From contig NZ_CP066801.1 in assembly GCF_016598575.1 (NCBI RefSeq), forward strand, positions 3,658,001-3,722,000: a stretch of 64,000 bases of DNA, written 5' to 3'. The stretch comes from Streptomyces sp. HSG2. Lineage in GTDB: Bacteria > Actinomycetota > Actinomycetes > Streptomycetales > Streptomycetaceae. The notes under the pieces were generated by a model that saw only the letters and a program-made list of their open reading frames with translations, was not told the origin of the DNA and searched no databases. Position numbers and translations under genes: made by a program. Numbering within the stretch: position 1 is the first letter of the stretch; the number at the start of each line of letters is the position of its first letter. Shown here piece by piece: positions 27,454 through 36,668 of this stretch.

Positions 27454-28631
27454 GGACCACCAGCACGACTCCCAGCGGCCGTCCCGCGGCGGGCCGGGCC
27501 CGCCTGTCCTTCTGGGAGGAAGCGGTTCAGGACTGGCAGTCGTCGCGCAAGGAAGGGCGGCGACCGGAATTCTCCGAGTACGTCGCACGGAACCTGCGGG
27601 CCCTGCGCGAGGGCGTCGGCCGGGAGGCCGGCACCGCCCCGTCCATGCGATTCGTCCATCGCGTCCCCCTGCCGGACGACGGCTTCGATCGCCTCCCGGA
27701 CCGCTACATCGCGGAGCACCACACGCTCACCCTGTTTGGGTTGCATCAGCATGCCGCGTCCGAACCCGTTCACCGGTCGGGTGTCGGCCTGGGCACCGCC
27801 TGCCTGCTGCTGCGCCGCAGCGAGGCGCTGACGGAGGCCGCCGTGGAGCGGCGGCTGATCGCGGCCGCGACCGCCCAGGACATCCACGAGCTGACGCAGC
27901 ACCTTCAGCGGCTCGTACCACTCCTGCGGCAAGCGGGTATCGCCCTGGACTACACCCGCCTGTTTCACGAACTGACCGCCTGGGACGGACCGGACCGCAA
28001 TCGGGTGCTGCGCTCCTGGGGCCTGCAGTACACCGATCCCGGCACCCCGGACCCGGGAGACGGGGAGAACGCTGGGCGAGAGCGGACGCCGTACTGGAGA
28101 ACGTTCGACCCCGGTAGCCAGGATGCCGGGGCGGAACTGGCAGCGCTGCGCTCGGGTACCGGCCGCGAGCCGGGCACGGTCGCCGCGATGTGGCCGTACC
28201 ATCGCACCCGCATGGCATCCCAGTGGCGGGACAAGGGCTCCCTCACCCGGGACCTGGGGGCTGAACACACCGCGCTCACCCTCTTCGCCCGCCACCAGCA
28301 GACGCACGACCGACGGATGTACGTCGCGGGCAACAGCCCGGGCACCGCTGCCGGCCTGCTCGCCGGCAAGGCGGTCGCGGGCAGCGAGGGCAAGGCGAAC
28401 ACCGCGGCGCTGGAGCGGCGCTTCGGCGTTCTGCTCACCTCCGCCGACACCGACGAACTCGCCATGCACCTGCGGTCCCTCGTCCCGCTGCTGAACCAGG
28501 CCGGAGTCGGCCTCGACTACGACCTGCTCCGCACCGCGCTGCGGACCTGGGACGACCCCCGCCGCCCGGGCGCCGCCACCGGCTTCCGGCAGCGCTGGGA
28601 CCGCGACTTCCACGCTGCGGCGTCCTCCTGA
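27450..28631 (+). CDS. cse2: Cse2 (CasB), tandem two-domain fusion
   Basis: The protein has 393 residues, about twice the usual 160-220 for Cse2. It consists of two homologous halves in tandem: EHHTLTLFGLHQH (89-101) recurs as EHTALTLFARHQQ (272-284), and AVERRL...ELTQHLQRLVPLL...DYTRL...TAWD (131-179) recurs as ALERRF...ELAMHLRSLVPLL...DYDLL...RTWD (320-368), an offset of 183-189. The linker (about 196-215) is Pro/Gly/Asp-rich. In Cascade, Cse2 is normally a dimer along the Cas7 backbone, so this looks like a single-chain dimer. ATGA overlap with cse1; a 123-bp gap to cas7. Confidence 0.9.
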   Translation: MRTTSTTPSGRPAAGRARLSFWEEAVQDWQSSRKEGRRPEFSEYVARNLRALREGVGREAGTAPSMRFVHRVPLPDDGFDRLPDRYIAEHHTLTLFGLHQHAASEPVHRSGVGLGTACLLLRRSEALTEAAVERRLIAAATAQDIHELTQHLQRLVPLLRQAGIALDYTRLFHELTAWDGPDRNRVLRSWGLQYTDPGTPDPGDGENAGRERTPYWRTFDPGSQDAGAELAALRSGTGREPGTVAAMWPYHRTRMASQWRDKGSLTRDLGAEHTALTLFARHQQTHDRRMYVAGNSPGTAAGLLAGKAVAGSEGKANTAALERRFGVLLTSADTDELAMHLRSLVPLLNQAGVGLDYDLLRTALRTWDDPRRPGAATGFRQRWDRDFHAAASS

Positions 28632-28754
28632 AGCCACCCGGTCAGAACGGCCGACTACGGCACCGGGCGTCCGCCCGGCGTCCCCGTTCACCTCAACCCG
28701 TCCTCCTTCGCGCCCCGTCCGGGCGGCGCCTCCCATCCTTCAAGGAGTATTGCC

Positions 28755-29933
28755 ATGAGCCGGCCCACCCTCTTCGTCGAGGTCCACATCCTGCAGAGCC
28801 TGCCGCCGTCCAACGTGAACCGGGACGACTCCGGCACCCCCAAGCAGGCCGTCTACGGCGGCGCCCGCCGCGCTCGCGTCTCCTCACAGGCGTGGAAGCG
28901 GGCCACCCGCACCGAGTACGCCAAGCACGTGCCGGAGACCGACCGGGCCACCCGCACCAAGCGGATTGCCACCCTCCTCGCCCAGCGCCTCGCCCGCCCC
29001 GCTTCCGAGGACGGCGCACGTCTCACCGGAGAGCAGGCCGACCGCCTGGCCGCCGCCCTGCTGGAGCCGCTCGGCATCACCAAGTCCACCAAGAAGGACG
29101 ACCAGTCCGCCTACCTTCTGTTCTTCGGAAAGAAGCAGCTCGACGCCCTGGTCCGGCTGTTTGAAGGACGAGCCGCCGAGCTCGCCGCCCTGCCCGACGA
29201 CGACCTCAAGAACGAGGTGAAGAAGCTCTCCGTCGTGGAAACGCTGTCCACCGGGCACCCCGCCGAAGTCGCCCTGTTCGGCCGCATGGTCGCCGACCTG
29301 CCCGCCCTGAACGTGGACGCCTCCGTCCAGGTCGCGCACGCCCTGTCCAGCCACGCCGTGCGCACAGAGTTCGACTACTACACCGCGGTCGACGACGAGA
29401 ACACCGACGACCACGGCGCCGGCATGATCGGCACCGTCGAATTCAACTCCTCCACCCTGTACCGGTACGCCGTCCTCGGCGTGCACCAGCTGCGTGACAA
29501 CCTCACCGACGCCGAGGAGACCCGGAAGTCGGCGGTCGGGTTCGTCGACGCGTTCGCCCGGTCCATGCCGACCGGGCACCAGAACTCCTTCGCCCACCGC
29601 ACCCTGCCCCACCTGGTGCTGCTCACCGTCCGCACCGACCAGCCCGTGAACCTGGTGTCCGCCTACGAGGAGCCCGTCACCGGCGTCACCGGCCTGGCGT
29701 CGGAATCCGTCGTGCGGCTCGCCGACGAACTCAAGGCGGTCGGCGAGACCTGGGGCGACATGCCGCTGCGGACCCTGGCCACCTACACCACCGAAGGCGA
29801 CAAGATCACCGAGGTCTTCGGCTCCTCCCTGCCCTTCCCGGCCCTGCTCGACTCCCTCGACGCTCTGGTCGGCCAGTGGCTCGCCGACGGCGAGATCGTG
29901 CCCGCCGGGACCCCGAAGGCCGACACCCGATGA
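28755..29933 (+). CDS. cas7: Cas7 (Cse4/CasC), Cascade backbone
   Basis: A 392-residue CRISPR_cse4 family protein starting MSRPTLFVEVHILQSLPPSNVNRDD, with GGARRARVSSQAWKRA and the conserved SHAVRTEFDYYTAVDD and GTVEFNSSTLYRYA blocks. Six copies bind the crRNA spacer in canonical I-E Cascade. It has a strong AAGGAG ribosome-binding site, consistent with the need for more copies than cse1 and cse2. Its stop overlaps the cas5 start (ATGA). Confidence 0.95.
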   Translation: MSRPTLFVEVHILQSLPPSNVNRDDSGTPKQAVYGGARRARVSSQAWKRATRTEYAKHVPETDRATRTKRIATLLAQRLARPASEDGARLTGEQADRLAAALLEPLGITKSTKKDDQSAYLLFFGKKQLDALVRLFEGRAAELAALPDDDLKNEVKKLSVVETLSTGHPAEVALFGRMVADLPALNVDASVQVAHALSSHAVRTEFDYYTAVDDENTDDHGAGMIGTVEFNSSTLYRYAVLGVHQLRDNLTDAEETRKSAVGFVDAFARSMPTGHQNSFAHRTLPHLVLLTVRTDQPVNLVSAYEEPVTGVTGLASESVVRLADELKAVGETWGDMPLRTLATYTTEGDKITEVFGSSLPFPALLDSLDALVGQWLADGEIVPAGTPKADTR

Positions 29934-30730
29934 CCCGCAACGACCACGCCGTCCTCGTGCTGCGGCTGGCCGCCCCGCTCCAGTCCTGGGGGGGCCCGTC
30001 CCACTACAACCGGCGCGAAACCCGCCCCCGACCCACCAAGTCCGGCATCCTCGGCCTCCTCGCCGCCGCCGAGGGCCGCGACCGCGAGGCGACCCTCACC
30101 GACCTGGTCGGCCTACGCCTCGGCGTTCGAGTGGATCAGCCCGGCACCCTGCTGCGGGACTACCACACCTACAGCGACTACCGCGGGCTCCCACTGCTGT
30201 CGGCCAAGACCAACGCCAAGGGACAGCAGACCAAGACCACACCGCCCAAGTACACCGGCGTCACCCAGCGCTTCTACCTCCAGGATGCCGTCTTCGTCGC
30301 CGCCCTCCGCGGCCCGAAAACGCTGATGCGGAGTCTGGAAGAAGCCGTCCGCAAGCCCGTCTTCCCGCTCTCCCTCGGCCGCCGCTCCTGCCCACCGACC
30401 GGACCGGTCAGCCTCGGACTCCGCGCCGACACCCAACTGGAGGACGCCCTGAAAGGGGTGCCGTGGCAGGCGGGCAGCCACCGTCGCCGGCAGGCCCAGG
30501 GCGCCCTCGTGTCTCTGGAGGCCACCGTCGAGGACCCGGCCGGTGACCAGTTCGCCGTCGACGTCCCCGACACCTACGACCTCAAGACCGGAACCCGGTT
30601 CGGCCGGCGCGCCGTCCGCCACCTCTGGGTCACCGTGCCCACCGGCCACGCCCAGCCGGCCCGCCCCGCAGCGGACACCGGCGCCGCGCGGCAGTCCGAC
30701 CACGACCCGTTCGCCCTCCTGGGCTGGTGA
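29930..30730 (+). CDS. cas5: Cas5e (CasD)
   Basis: A 266-residue RAMP-fold protein: VLVLRLAAPLQSWGG at the N-terminus, RPTKSGILGLLAAAEG, and a C-terminal HLWVTVPTG. It caps the crRNA 5' handle in Cascade and contacts Cse1. It ends 4 bp before the cas6 start. Confidence 0.93.
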   Translation: MTRNDHAVLVLRLAAPLQSWGGPSHYNRRETRPRPTKSGILGLLAAAEGRDREATLTDLVGLRLGVRVDQPGTLLRDYHTYSDYRGLPLLSAKTNAKGQQTKTTPPKYTGVTQRFYLQDAVFVAALRGPKTLMRSLEEAVRKPVFPLSLGRRSCPPTGPVSLGLRADTQLEDALKGVPWQAGSHRRRQAQGALVSLEATVEDPAGDQFAVDVPDTYDLKTGTRFGRRAVRHLWVTVPTGHAQPARPAADTGAARQSDHDPFALLGW

Positions 30731-30734
30731 CCAC

Positions 30735-31520
30735 ATGCCCTACCTGTCGAAGCTCGCCCTCAACCCGCGCCGCCGCGCCGCAGTGGCCCTGCTCTCCAGC
30801 CCGCACCGCCTGCACGCCGCCATCCTGTCCGGCCTGGCCGAGCAACCCGTCACCGAACGCGTCCTTTGGCGCCTGGACAGCAACACCCAGCACCGGGCCG
30901 ACATCCTCGTCCTCACCGAGAGCCGCCCCTCGTGGGCCCATCTCGTCGACGAGGCAGGCTGGCCCGGAGCCGACGGAGGCGCTCCGCTCATCGCCGACTA
31001 CACGCCGCTGGTGGAACGCCTGGACCGCGGCCGCGAGTTCGCCTTCCGCCTCACCGCCAACCCCGTCCAGAACGTCCCCCGGCCCAGCCGGCCGAGCGAA
31101 CAGCAGGCCGCCCGCCTGAAGGAAGGAGCCGACGACGGCAGTCGGCACCGCGGCTTTCGCGTCGCCCACCGCACCGCCGCCCAGCAACTCGAGTGGCTCC
31201 TCAAGCGGTGCGAACGCCATGGCTTCAGCATCCCCGAGGCCACCGCCACACCCTCCGCCCCCGGTCTCCAGACCGAGAACCAGGACCTGTCCGCCGGACC
31301 CGCGGTGACCATCGTCAGTCGCGACATCCTCCGCTTCCGCAAGCGCCCCGACGGCCCCCGCGTCACCCTGTCCACCGCCACCTTCGAAGGCCGCCTCCGC
31401 GTCACCGACCCCGACACCCTGCGGACCTCCCTCCTCGGCGGCATCGGCCCCGCCAAGGGCTACGGACAAGGCCTGCTCACCCTCGCCCCGCTCCGGACCG
31501 ACGAGACAGACCATGCCTGA
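30735..31520 (+). CDS. cas6e: Cas6e (Cse3/CasE) crRNA endonuclease
   Basis: A 261-residue protein with the early histidine of Cas6e (SSPHRLHAAILSGL, about residue 24-27) and the C-terminal glycine-rich loop GGIGPAKGYGQGLLTLAPL. It cuts CRISPR transcripts at the base of the repeat hairpin and stays bound. Its last codons overlap the cas1 start at 31513. It should also recognise the repeat-like hairpin in the cas3-cse1 gap, whose stem is identical. Confidence 0.94.
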   Translation: MPYLSKLALNPRRRAAVALLSSPHRLHAAILSGLAEQPVTERVLWRLDSNTQHRADILVLTESRPSWAHLVDEAGWPGADGGAPLIADYTPLVERLDRGREFAFRLTANPVQNVPRPSRPSEQQAARLKEGADDGSRHRGFRVAHRTAAQQLEWLLKRCERHGFSIPEATATPSAPGLQTENQDLSAGPAVTIVSRDILRFRKRPDGPRVTLSTATFEGRLRVTDPDTLRTSLLGGIGPAKGYGQGLLTLAPLRTDETDHA

Positions 31521-32496
31521 ACCCTGGTGGCGGACCGGACCGCAGGACCTCCACCGGCTCGAGGACCGCATCAGCAGCCTCTACGCCGAGCGCTGCCACA
31601 TCGACCGCGACGACAACGCCATCGTCCTGGTCAACAAAGCACGCACCGTCCACGTCCCGGCCGCCTGGCTCGCCGTCCTCCTCATCGGACCCGGCAGCCG
31701 GATCACCCACCCCGCCGTCACCCTGCTCGCCGACTCCGGCACCGCCCTGTGCTGGGTCGGAGAGCAGGGCGTGCGTCTCTACGCCACCGGCACCAGCACC
31801 GCACGCGGCTCCCAGCTCCAGCTCCGCCAGGCCTGGCTGGTCACCCGGCCCAAGGAGCGCGTCGCTGTCGCCCGCCGTATGTACGACATGCGCTTCCCCG
31901 GTGAGGACACCACCGGCCTGAGCCTGCAGCAGCTCCGCGGTCGCGAGGGCACCCGCGTCCGCCGGCTCTACGCCCAGCACGCCGAGCGGACCGGGGTGCC
32001 CTGGACCAAACGCGACTACAAGCCAGGTGATGCCTTCGCCGCCGGTGACGACGTCAACCGGCTCCTGTCCGCCGCCAACTCGGCCCTCTACGGCATCTGC
32101 CACGCAGCCGTCACCGGACTGGGCGCCAGCCCAGCCCTCGGCTTCGTCCACACCGGCAACGCCCTCTCCTTCGTCCTGGACATCGCCGACCTCTACAAAG
32201 CCGAGTTCTCCATCCCTCTCGCCTTCGACCTCACCGCGAAGGGCCTCACCTCGGAACGTGACGCACGTACCGCCCTGCGGGACGCGGCCGTGCGCGGCAA
32301 GCTTCTGCCCCGCATCGTCGCCGACATCAAGCGACTCCTCGTCCCCGATGGCGATGACCTGCCGGACGAGGACCTCGGCGCCCTCTGGGACGACGGCGAG
32401 ACCGTCGTCAGCAGCGGCCGCAACTGGAGCGCCACGCACCACCTCGACGTCATCCCGGAACCCACCGACCCCACCCCTGCGGGGACGGCCCCGTGA
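31513..32496 (+). CDS. cas1: Cas1e integrase
   Basis: A 327-residue type I-E Cas1 with CHIDRDDNAIVLVNK near the N-terminus and the metal-binding region around NSALYGICHAAVTGLGAS, LGFVHTGNALSFVLDIADL and the following YKAEFSIPLAF. Cas1 and Cas2 insert new spacers at the leader end. It overlaps cas6e and cas2. Confidence 0.95.
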   Translation: MPEPWWRTGPQDLHRLEDRISSLYAERCHIDRDDNAIVLVNKARTVHVPAAWLAVLLIGPGSRITHPAVTLLADSGTALCWVGEQGVRLYATGTSTARGSQLQLRQAWLVTRPKERVAVARRMYDMRFPGEDTTGLSLQQLRGREGTRVRRLYAQHAERTGVPWTKRDYKPGDAFAAGDDVNRLLSAANSALYGICHAAVTGLGASPALGFVHTGNALSFVLDIADLYKAEFSIPLAFDLTAKGLTSERDARTALRDAAVRGKLLPRIVADIKRLLVPDGDDLPDEDLGALWDDGETVVSSGRNWSATHHLDVIPEPTDPTPAGTAP

Positions 32497-32837
32497 GCGC
32501 CGGAACGACCGTGGTTGTCCTCATCGCGGCCCCTCCTGGGCTCCGGGGACACCTCACCCGCTGGTTCGTTGAAGTGGCCGCCGGCGTCTACGTCGGCAAC
32601 CCCAACGCCCGAATCCGTGAACGCCTTTGGAATGTCCTCGCCGAGCGCATCTACGACGGCCAGGCCGTCATGATCGAACCAGCGGCCACGGAACAGGGCT
32701 GGACCGCCCGCACCGCCGGCCGCGACCGCTGGACCCCCGTCGACTTCGACGGGCTGACCCTCATTGCCCGCCCGCGCCAGACCGGCCAGCCCTGGCGGCC
32801 CGCGAACGAGGTGAAGCAAAATGACGTGATCACCTGA
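32493..32837 (+). CDS. cas2: Cas2e
   Basis: A 114-residue Cas2 of the I-E subfamily (TTVVVLIAAPPGLRGHLTRWFVEVAAGVYVG is the conserved ferredoxin-like start, quoted here only as TTVVVLIAAPPGLRGH). GTG 32493 overlaps the cas1 stop. The last 20 or so residues extend past the family core, and their DNA doubles as the leader of array 2. Its stop is only 21 bp before the first repeat. Confidence 0.93.
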   Translation: MSAGTTVVVLIAAPPGLRGHLTRWFVEVAAGVYVGNPNARIRERLWNVLAERIYDGQAVMIEPAATEQGWTARTAGRDRWTPVDFDGLTLIARPRQTGQPWRPANEVKQNDVIT

Positions 32838-32858
32838 CAACACCGCAGGTCACGAAGT
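32800..32858 (+). promoter_or_regulatory. Leader of CRISPR array 2, overlapping the cas2 3' end
   Basis: GGTGAAGCAAAA starts at 32810, 49 nt before the first repeat, and ACCGCAGGTCACGAAGT (32842-32858) abuts it. The counterparts in the array-1 leader match at 9 of 12 and 15 of 17 positions with the same spacing. The first motif lies inside cas2. Confidence 0.7.
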
Positions 32859-34655
32859 GTCGTCCCCGCGCCTGCGGGGGTAGCTCGTCCGCGTCCAGAG
32901 CCGAGATCTGCGCGCTGGAGTCGTCCCCGCGCCTGCGGGGGTAGCTCCATGATCGACAGGGGCCAGGCGAGCCGCGGGTGGTCGTCCCCGCGCCTGCGGG
33001 GGTAGCTCCCGATGCTCGTCATCATCGACGAGATCCTAACAGTCGTCCCCGCGCCTGCGGGGGTAGCTCCTGACCCCGTCTCGCGCGCGCATGCGTAGGG
33101 CCGTCGTCCCCGCGCCTGCGGGGGTAGCTCTGGGATTGTCGGGAAGGTCAATCGATAGCTTCCGTCGTCCCCGCGCCTGCGGGGGTAGCTCGTCGACCAC
33201 GTTCAGCCAGTCCCGCACCGAGGCGTCGTCCCCGCGCCTGCGGGGGTAGCTCCCCGTCGTCGGTCTCACTGGACGAGTACGCGTTGTCGTCCCCGCGCCT
33301 GCGGGGGTAGCTCGAGGTGGCGGCCGAAGACGTTGGGGGCGAGACGGTCGTCCCCGCGCCTGCGGGGGTAGCTCGGGTGACAGCACTGCGCTCGTCGCCT
33401 GTCGCGTGTCGTCCCCGCGCCTGCGGGGGTAGCTCCTCATGGTCGGCCTGTTCAAGGACGGCATCGGCGTCGTCCCCGCGCCTGCGGGGGTAGCTCGATC
33501 ACCGGCGGCGTCCTCAGGGCCATGGCCGGGTCGTCCCCGCGCCTGCGGGGGTAGCTCCGTGGATCCCGGATGGGGGTGGGAGCCCGTCGCGTCGTCCCCG
33601 CGCCTGCGGGGGTAGCTCCGTGCGCCTCGACTCCGCCTACCGGGCGGTGGTGTCGTCCCCGCGCCTGCGGGGGTAGCTCCACCGCCGCCGACTCCTCGTC
33701 GTCGAAACGCTCGTCGTCCCCGCGCCTGCGGGGGTAGCTCCTCAGCGGAGGGACAAGACGCGATCGGGAGCGTGTCGTCCCCGCGCCTGCGGGGGTAGCT
33801 CTCCGGCCCTCATCACCGTGGCGGTGGTGCTCGTGTCGTCCCCGCGCCTGCGGGGGTAGCTCGACTGTGGGACTGGTCAAACCGCCGGGTGTCCTGTCGT
33901 CCCCGCGCCTGCGGGGGTAGCTCTGGACGTGTGGAGGGCGGGGATCCCGATCGGGTGTCGTCCCCGCGCCTGCGGGGGTAGCTCGACTCCCGGGCGAACC
34001 AAGCGGGACCGGCGCGCGTCGTCCCCGCGCCTGCGGGGGTAGCTCCACCCCTACTCCGGCGAACCACGCCTCAGCTCCGTCGTCCCCGCGCCTGCGGGGG
34101 TAGCTCGAACGACGCCTCCGTCGTGATCGTCGTCGAGCGGTCGTCCCCGCGCCTGCGGGGGTAGCTCCCGCGCCGGACTATGGGGCCTGACGGCGGGCAC
34201 GTCGTCCCCGCGCCTGCGGCGGTAGCTCCTCGTGCGGTTCCGCTCGCGTACCTCCGAAACAGTCGTCCCCGCGCCTGCGGCGGTAGCTCCCGGTCGCGGG
34301 CGCAGATCGAGACGGCCCGGGAGTCGTCCCCGCGCCTGCGGGGGTAGCTCTTCGCCTCCGTGCTGGGGTGTGCGCGAAGCACCGTCGTCCCCGCGCCTGC
34401 GGGGGTAGCTCCTCCGCGACGCTGGACCAGGGGGACCCGGTCGAGTCGTCCCCGCGCCTGCGGGGGTAGCTCCAGGCCGGCCGGTACGCGGGCTCCGCAG
34501 GCCGGGTCGTCCCCGCGCCTGCGGGGGTAGCTCGAGGATGACGCCGAAGACGATCACCCAGGACAGGTCGTCCCCGCGCCTGCGGGGGTAGCTCGCGTGT
34601 CCCCTGCCCGCACGGTGTACGAACCGGGTCGTCCCCGCGCCTGCGGGGGTAGCTC
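32859..34655 (+). CRISPR. CRISPR array 2, leader-proximal part, 30 repeats
   Basis: Repeat GTCGTCCCCGCG followed by CCTGCGGGGGTAGCTC, 28 nt, every 61 bp with 33-nt spacers. Repeats at 34201 and 34262 have one G changed to C (CCTGCGGCGG), which breaks one base pair of the hairpin. The spacer after the thirtieth repeat is interrupted by an IS1634-family element. Confidence 0.98.
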
Positions 34656-34660
34656 CTTCC

Positions 34661-36635
34661 CCTGCGTTCCACAGTTGAGCGGGGTTCTCGGGGGTGCGGC
34701 AGGGCATCGGTGCAGGTCAGACGGTTGCGTCTAGTGCGAAAGGCCGAAAACGCCTAGTGGCACGATGTGGTGACCCCATGCCTGCGAACTGCAATGATGT
34801 GCGTATCGTCTAGCGGCATGTACGTGAAGACGACGTCCCGGCGGAACAAGGACGGGCAGACGGTCCGGTATCTGCAGCTGGCCCACAACGAGTGGGACCC
34901 GGCCGTGGGGCGTTCGCGTACGAAGGTGCTGCACTCCTTCGGCCGGGAGGACGAACTCGACCGCGAGGCGGTGCGCCGACTGGTCGGCGCGCTGTCGAAG
35001 CTGCTGGACCCCGCGTCCGCGCTGTCGGCGACCGGCTCGACAGACCTGTCACTGATCGGTTCCAGGCCGTGGGGCGGGGTGCACGCGCTGGACGGACTGT
35101 GGCACCGGCTCGGCCTCGACGCTGTCGTGCACCGCCAACTGGCCGGGCGGCGGCTGGATCCGCGCGTCGAGCGGGTGCTGTTCGCGCTGGTCGCCAACCG
35201 GGCATTGGCCGCCTCCAGCAAGCTCGCCGCGACCGAGTGGATCGCCGACGACGTCCACATAGACGGCCTGGAGGCGATCGGTGACGAAGCCTGCTACCGG
35301 GCCATGGATTACCTGCTGGCCATCGAACCGGCCCTGGCCAAGGAGGCGTGCTTCCAGGTCACCGACCTGCTCAACCTGGAGGTGGACCTGCTGTTCTTCG
35401 ACACCACCTCCACGTACTTCGAGACCGAGGACGCCGACGATCCTGTCGTCCGCGACGACCGCGGCGAGCGCCTGGCCGCCGACGCGACGGCCGAAGACGC
35501 GGTGCGGCACGACGGGTTCCGCACCCACGGCAGGTCCAAGGACTCCCGCGACGATCTGCCCCAGGTCGTCATCGGCATGGCCGTCACCCGGGACGGGATC
35601 CCGGTGCGGGTGTGGTCCTGGCCCGGCAACACCGGTGACCAGGCCCTGATCCGGCAGGTCCGCGACGACCTGCGCGAGTGGACGCTGTCGAAGATCGTGT
35701 GGGTCGCCGACCGCGGCTTCACCTCCGCCGCCAACCGCCGGGCGCTGATGCGCGGAGGCGGCGGCTACATCATCGGCGAGAAACTCCGCACCGGATCACC
35801 CGAAGTCCGCGCCGCCCTCTCACGACAGGGCCGCTATGCGACCGTGCGCGACAACCTCCAGGTCAAGGAGGTCAACATCGGAACCGACGACCGGTTCGTG
35901 ATCTGCTTCAACCCCGACCAGGCCACCCGCGACGCCGCGATCCGTCAGCGGATGGTCGCCCAGCTCACCGAGGCGATCGAGGGCACTGACAAGCTAGCCA
36001 GGCCCGAACGCGACAAGCTGGCCGGGATGTTGTCCACCAAGCCCGGCCTGAAACGGTTCTTGCGCACCACCCCGGGCGGGCTGCTGCGGGTGGACAAGAA
36101 GAAGATCGCCGCCGAGGCCAACCTCGACGGGAAGTACCTCCTGCGCTCCTCCGATCCGAAGCTGGCGGCCGAGGACATCGCGCTGGGTTACCAACAGCTC
36201 CTGGAAGTCGAGCGCGGCTGGCGCGATATGAAGCAAATTCTCGATCTCCGCCCCGTCTACCACCGCCGCGAAGACCGCATCCGCGCCCACGTCCTGCTGT
36301 GCTGGCTCGCCCTGCTCCTGATCCGCGTCGCCGAGACCTCCACCGGCCAGACCTGGAACCGCCTGCGCGCCGAACTCCAGCGCCTGCACGCGGTCACCTA
36401 CACCGGCCCGGCCGGGACCTTCCGTCAGTCCACCGACCTCACCAAGCCCCAGCGCGACATCTTCACCGCCCTGAACGTCACCCCGCCCAAGAAGATCATC
36501 GATCTGACCACAGGCCGCTGACCAGGCACTATCCCCCCGCCTAGTGACACGCCATCTCGGCGTGCTCACAGGCATTTCCGCAGGTCAACCCACGTTTCCG
36601 TTCCCTACCCGACACCACCAACTGTGGAACTCAGG
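34661..36635 (+). mobile_element. IS1634-family element inside an array-2 spacer
   Basis: The 1975-bp element has terminal repeats CCTGCGTTCCACAGTTG and CCTGAGTTCCACAGTTG and a 5-bp target duplication CTTCC (34656-34660, 36636-36640). Joining CTTCC to 36641-36668 restores a spacer of exactly 33 nt, which confirms the boundaries. Confidence 0.93.
34818..36521 (+). CDS. IS1634-family transposase
   Basis: A 567-residue DDE transposase: an N-terminal YVKTTSRRNKDGQTVRYLQL segment, the first catalytic aspartate in LLFFDTTSTYFE, the second in IVWVADRGFTS, and a late glutamate in EVERGWRDMKQILDLRPVYH. It appears intact. ATG 34818 was chosen because the family begins MYVK/MFIR. It is read in the array direction, so readthrough could enter the distal repeats. 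Confidence 0.93.
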   Translation: MYVKTTSRRNKDGQTVRYLQLAHNEWDPAVGRSRTKVLHSFGREDELDREAVRRLVGALSKLLDPASALSATGSTDLSLIGSRPWGGVHALDGLWHRLGLDAVVHRQLAGRRLDPRVERVLFALVANRALAASSKLAATEWIADDVHIDGLEAIGDEACYRAMDYLLAIEPALAKEACFQVTDLLNLEVDLLFFDTTSTYFETEDADDPVVRDDRGERLAADATAEDAVRHDGFRTHGRSKDSRDDLPQVVIGMAVTRDGIPVRVWSWPGNTGDQALIRQVRDDLREWTLSKIVWVADRGFTSAANRRALMRGGGGYIIGEKLRTGSPEVRAALSRQGRYATVRDNLQVKEVNIGTDDRFVICFNPDQATRDAAIRQRMVAQLTEAIEGTDKLARPERDKLAGMLSTKPGLKRFLRTTPGGLLRVDKKKIAAEANLDGKYLLRSSDPKLAAEDIALGYQQLLEVERGWRDMKQILDLRPVYHRREDRIRAHVLLCWLALLLIRVAETSTGQTWNRLRAELQRLHAVTYTGPAGTFRQSTDLTKPQRDIFTALNVTPPKKIIDLTTGR

Positions 36636-36668
36636 CTTCCACCACTTGGCCATGGGTCACTCCCCCCG

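Noticed and set aside
28632..28754. A small gene in the 123-bp cse2-cas7 gap
   Set aside because: No start with a ribosome-binding site except that of cas7. The gap holds a short GC hairpin and the AAGGAG of cas7.
32838..32858. Array 2 lacking a leader because only 21 bp follow cas2
   Set aside because: Leader motifs shared with array 1 are present at identical distances; the distal one lies inside cas2.
34751..36546. 9-bp direct repeat CGCCTAGTG at 34751-34759 and 36538-36546 as the IS1634 target duplication
   Set aside because: The inverted ends CCTGCGTTCCACAG / CCTGAGTTCCACAG lie further out, and the CTTCC duplication there restores a spacer of exactly 33 nt.
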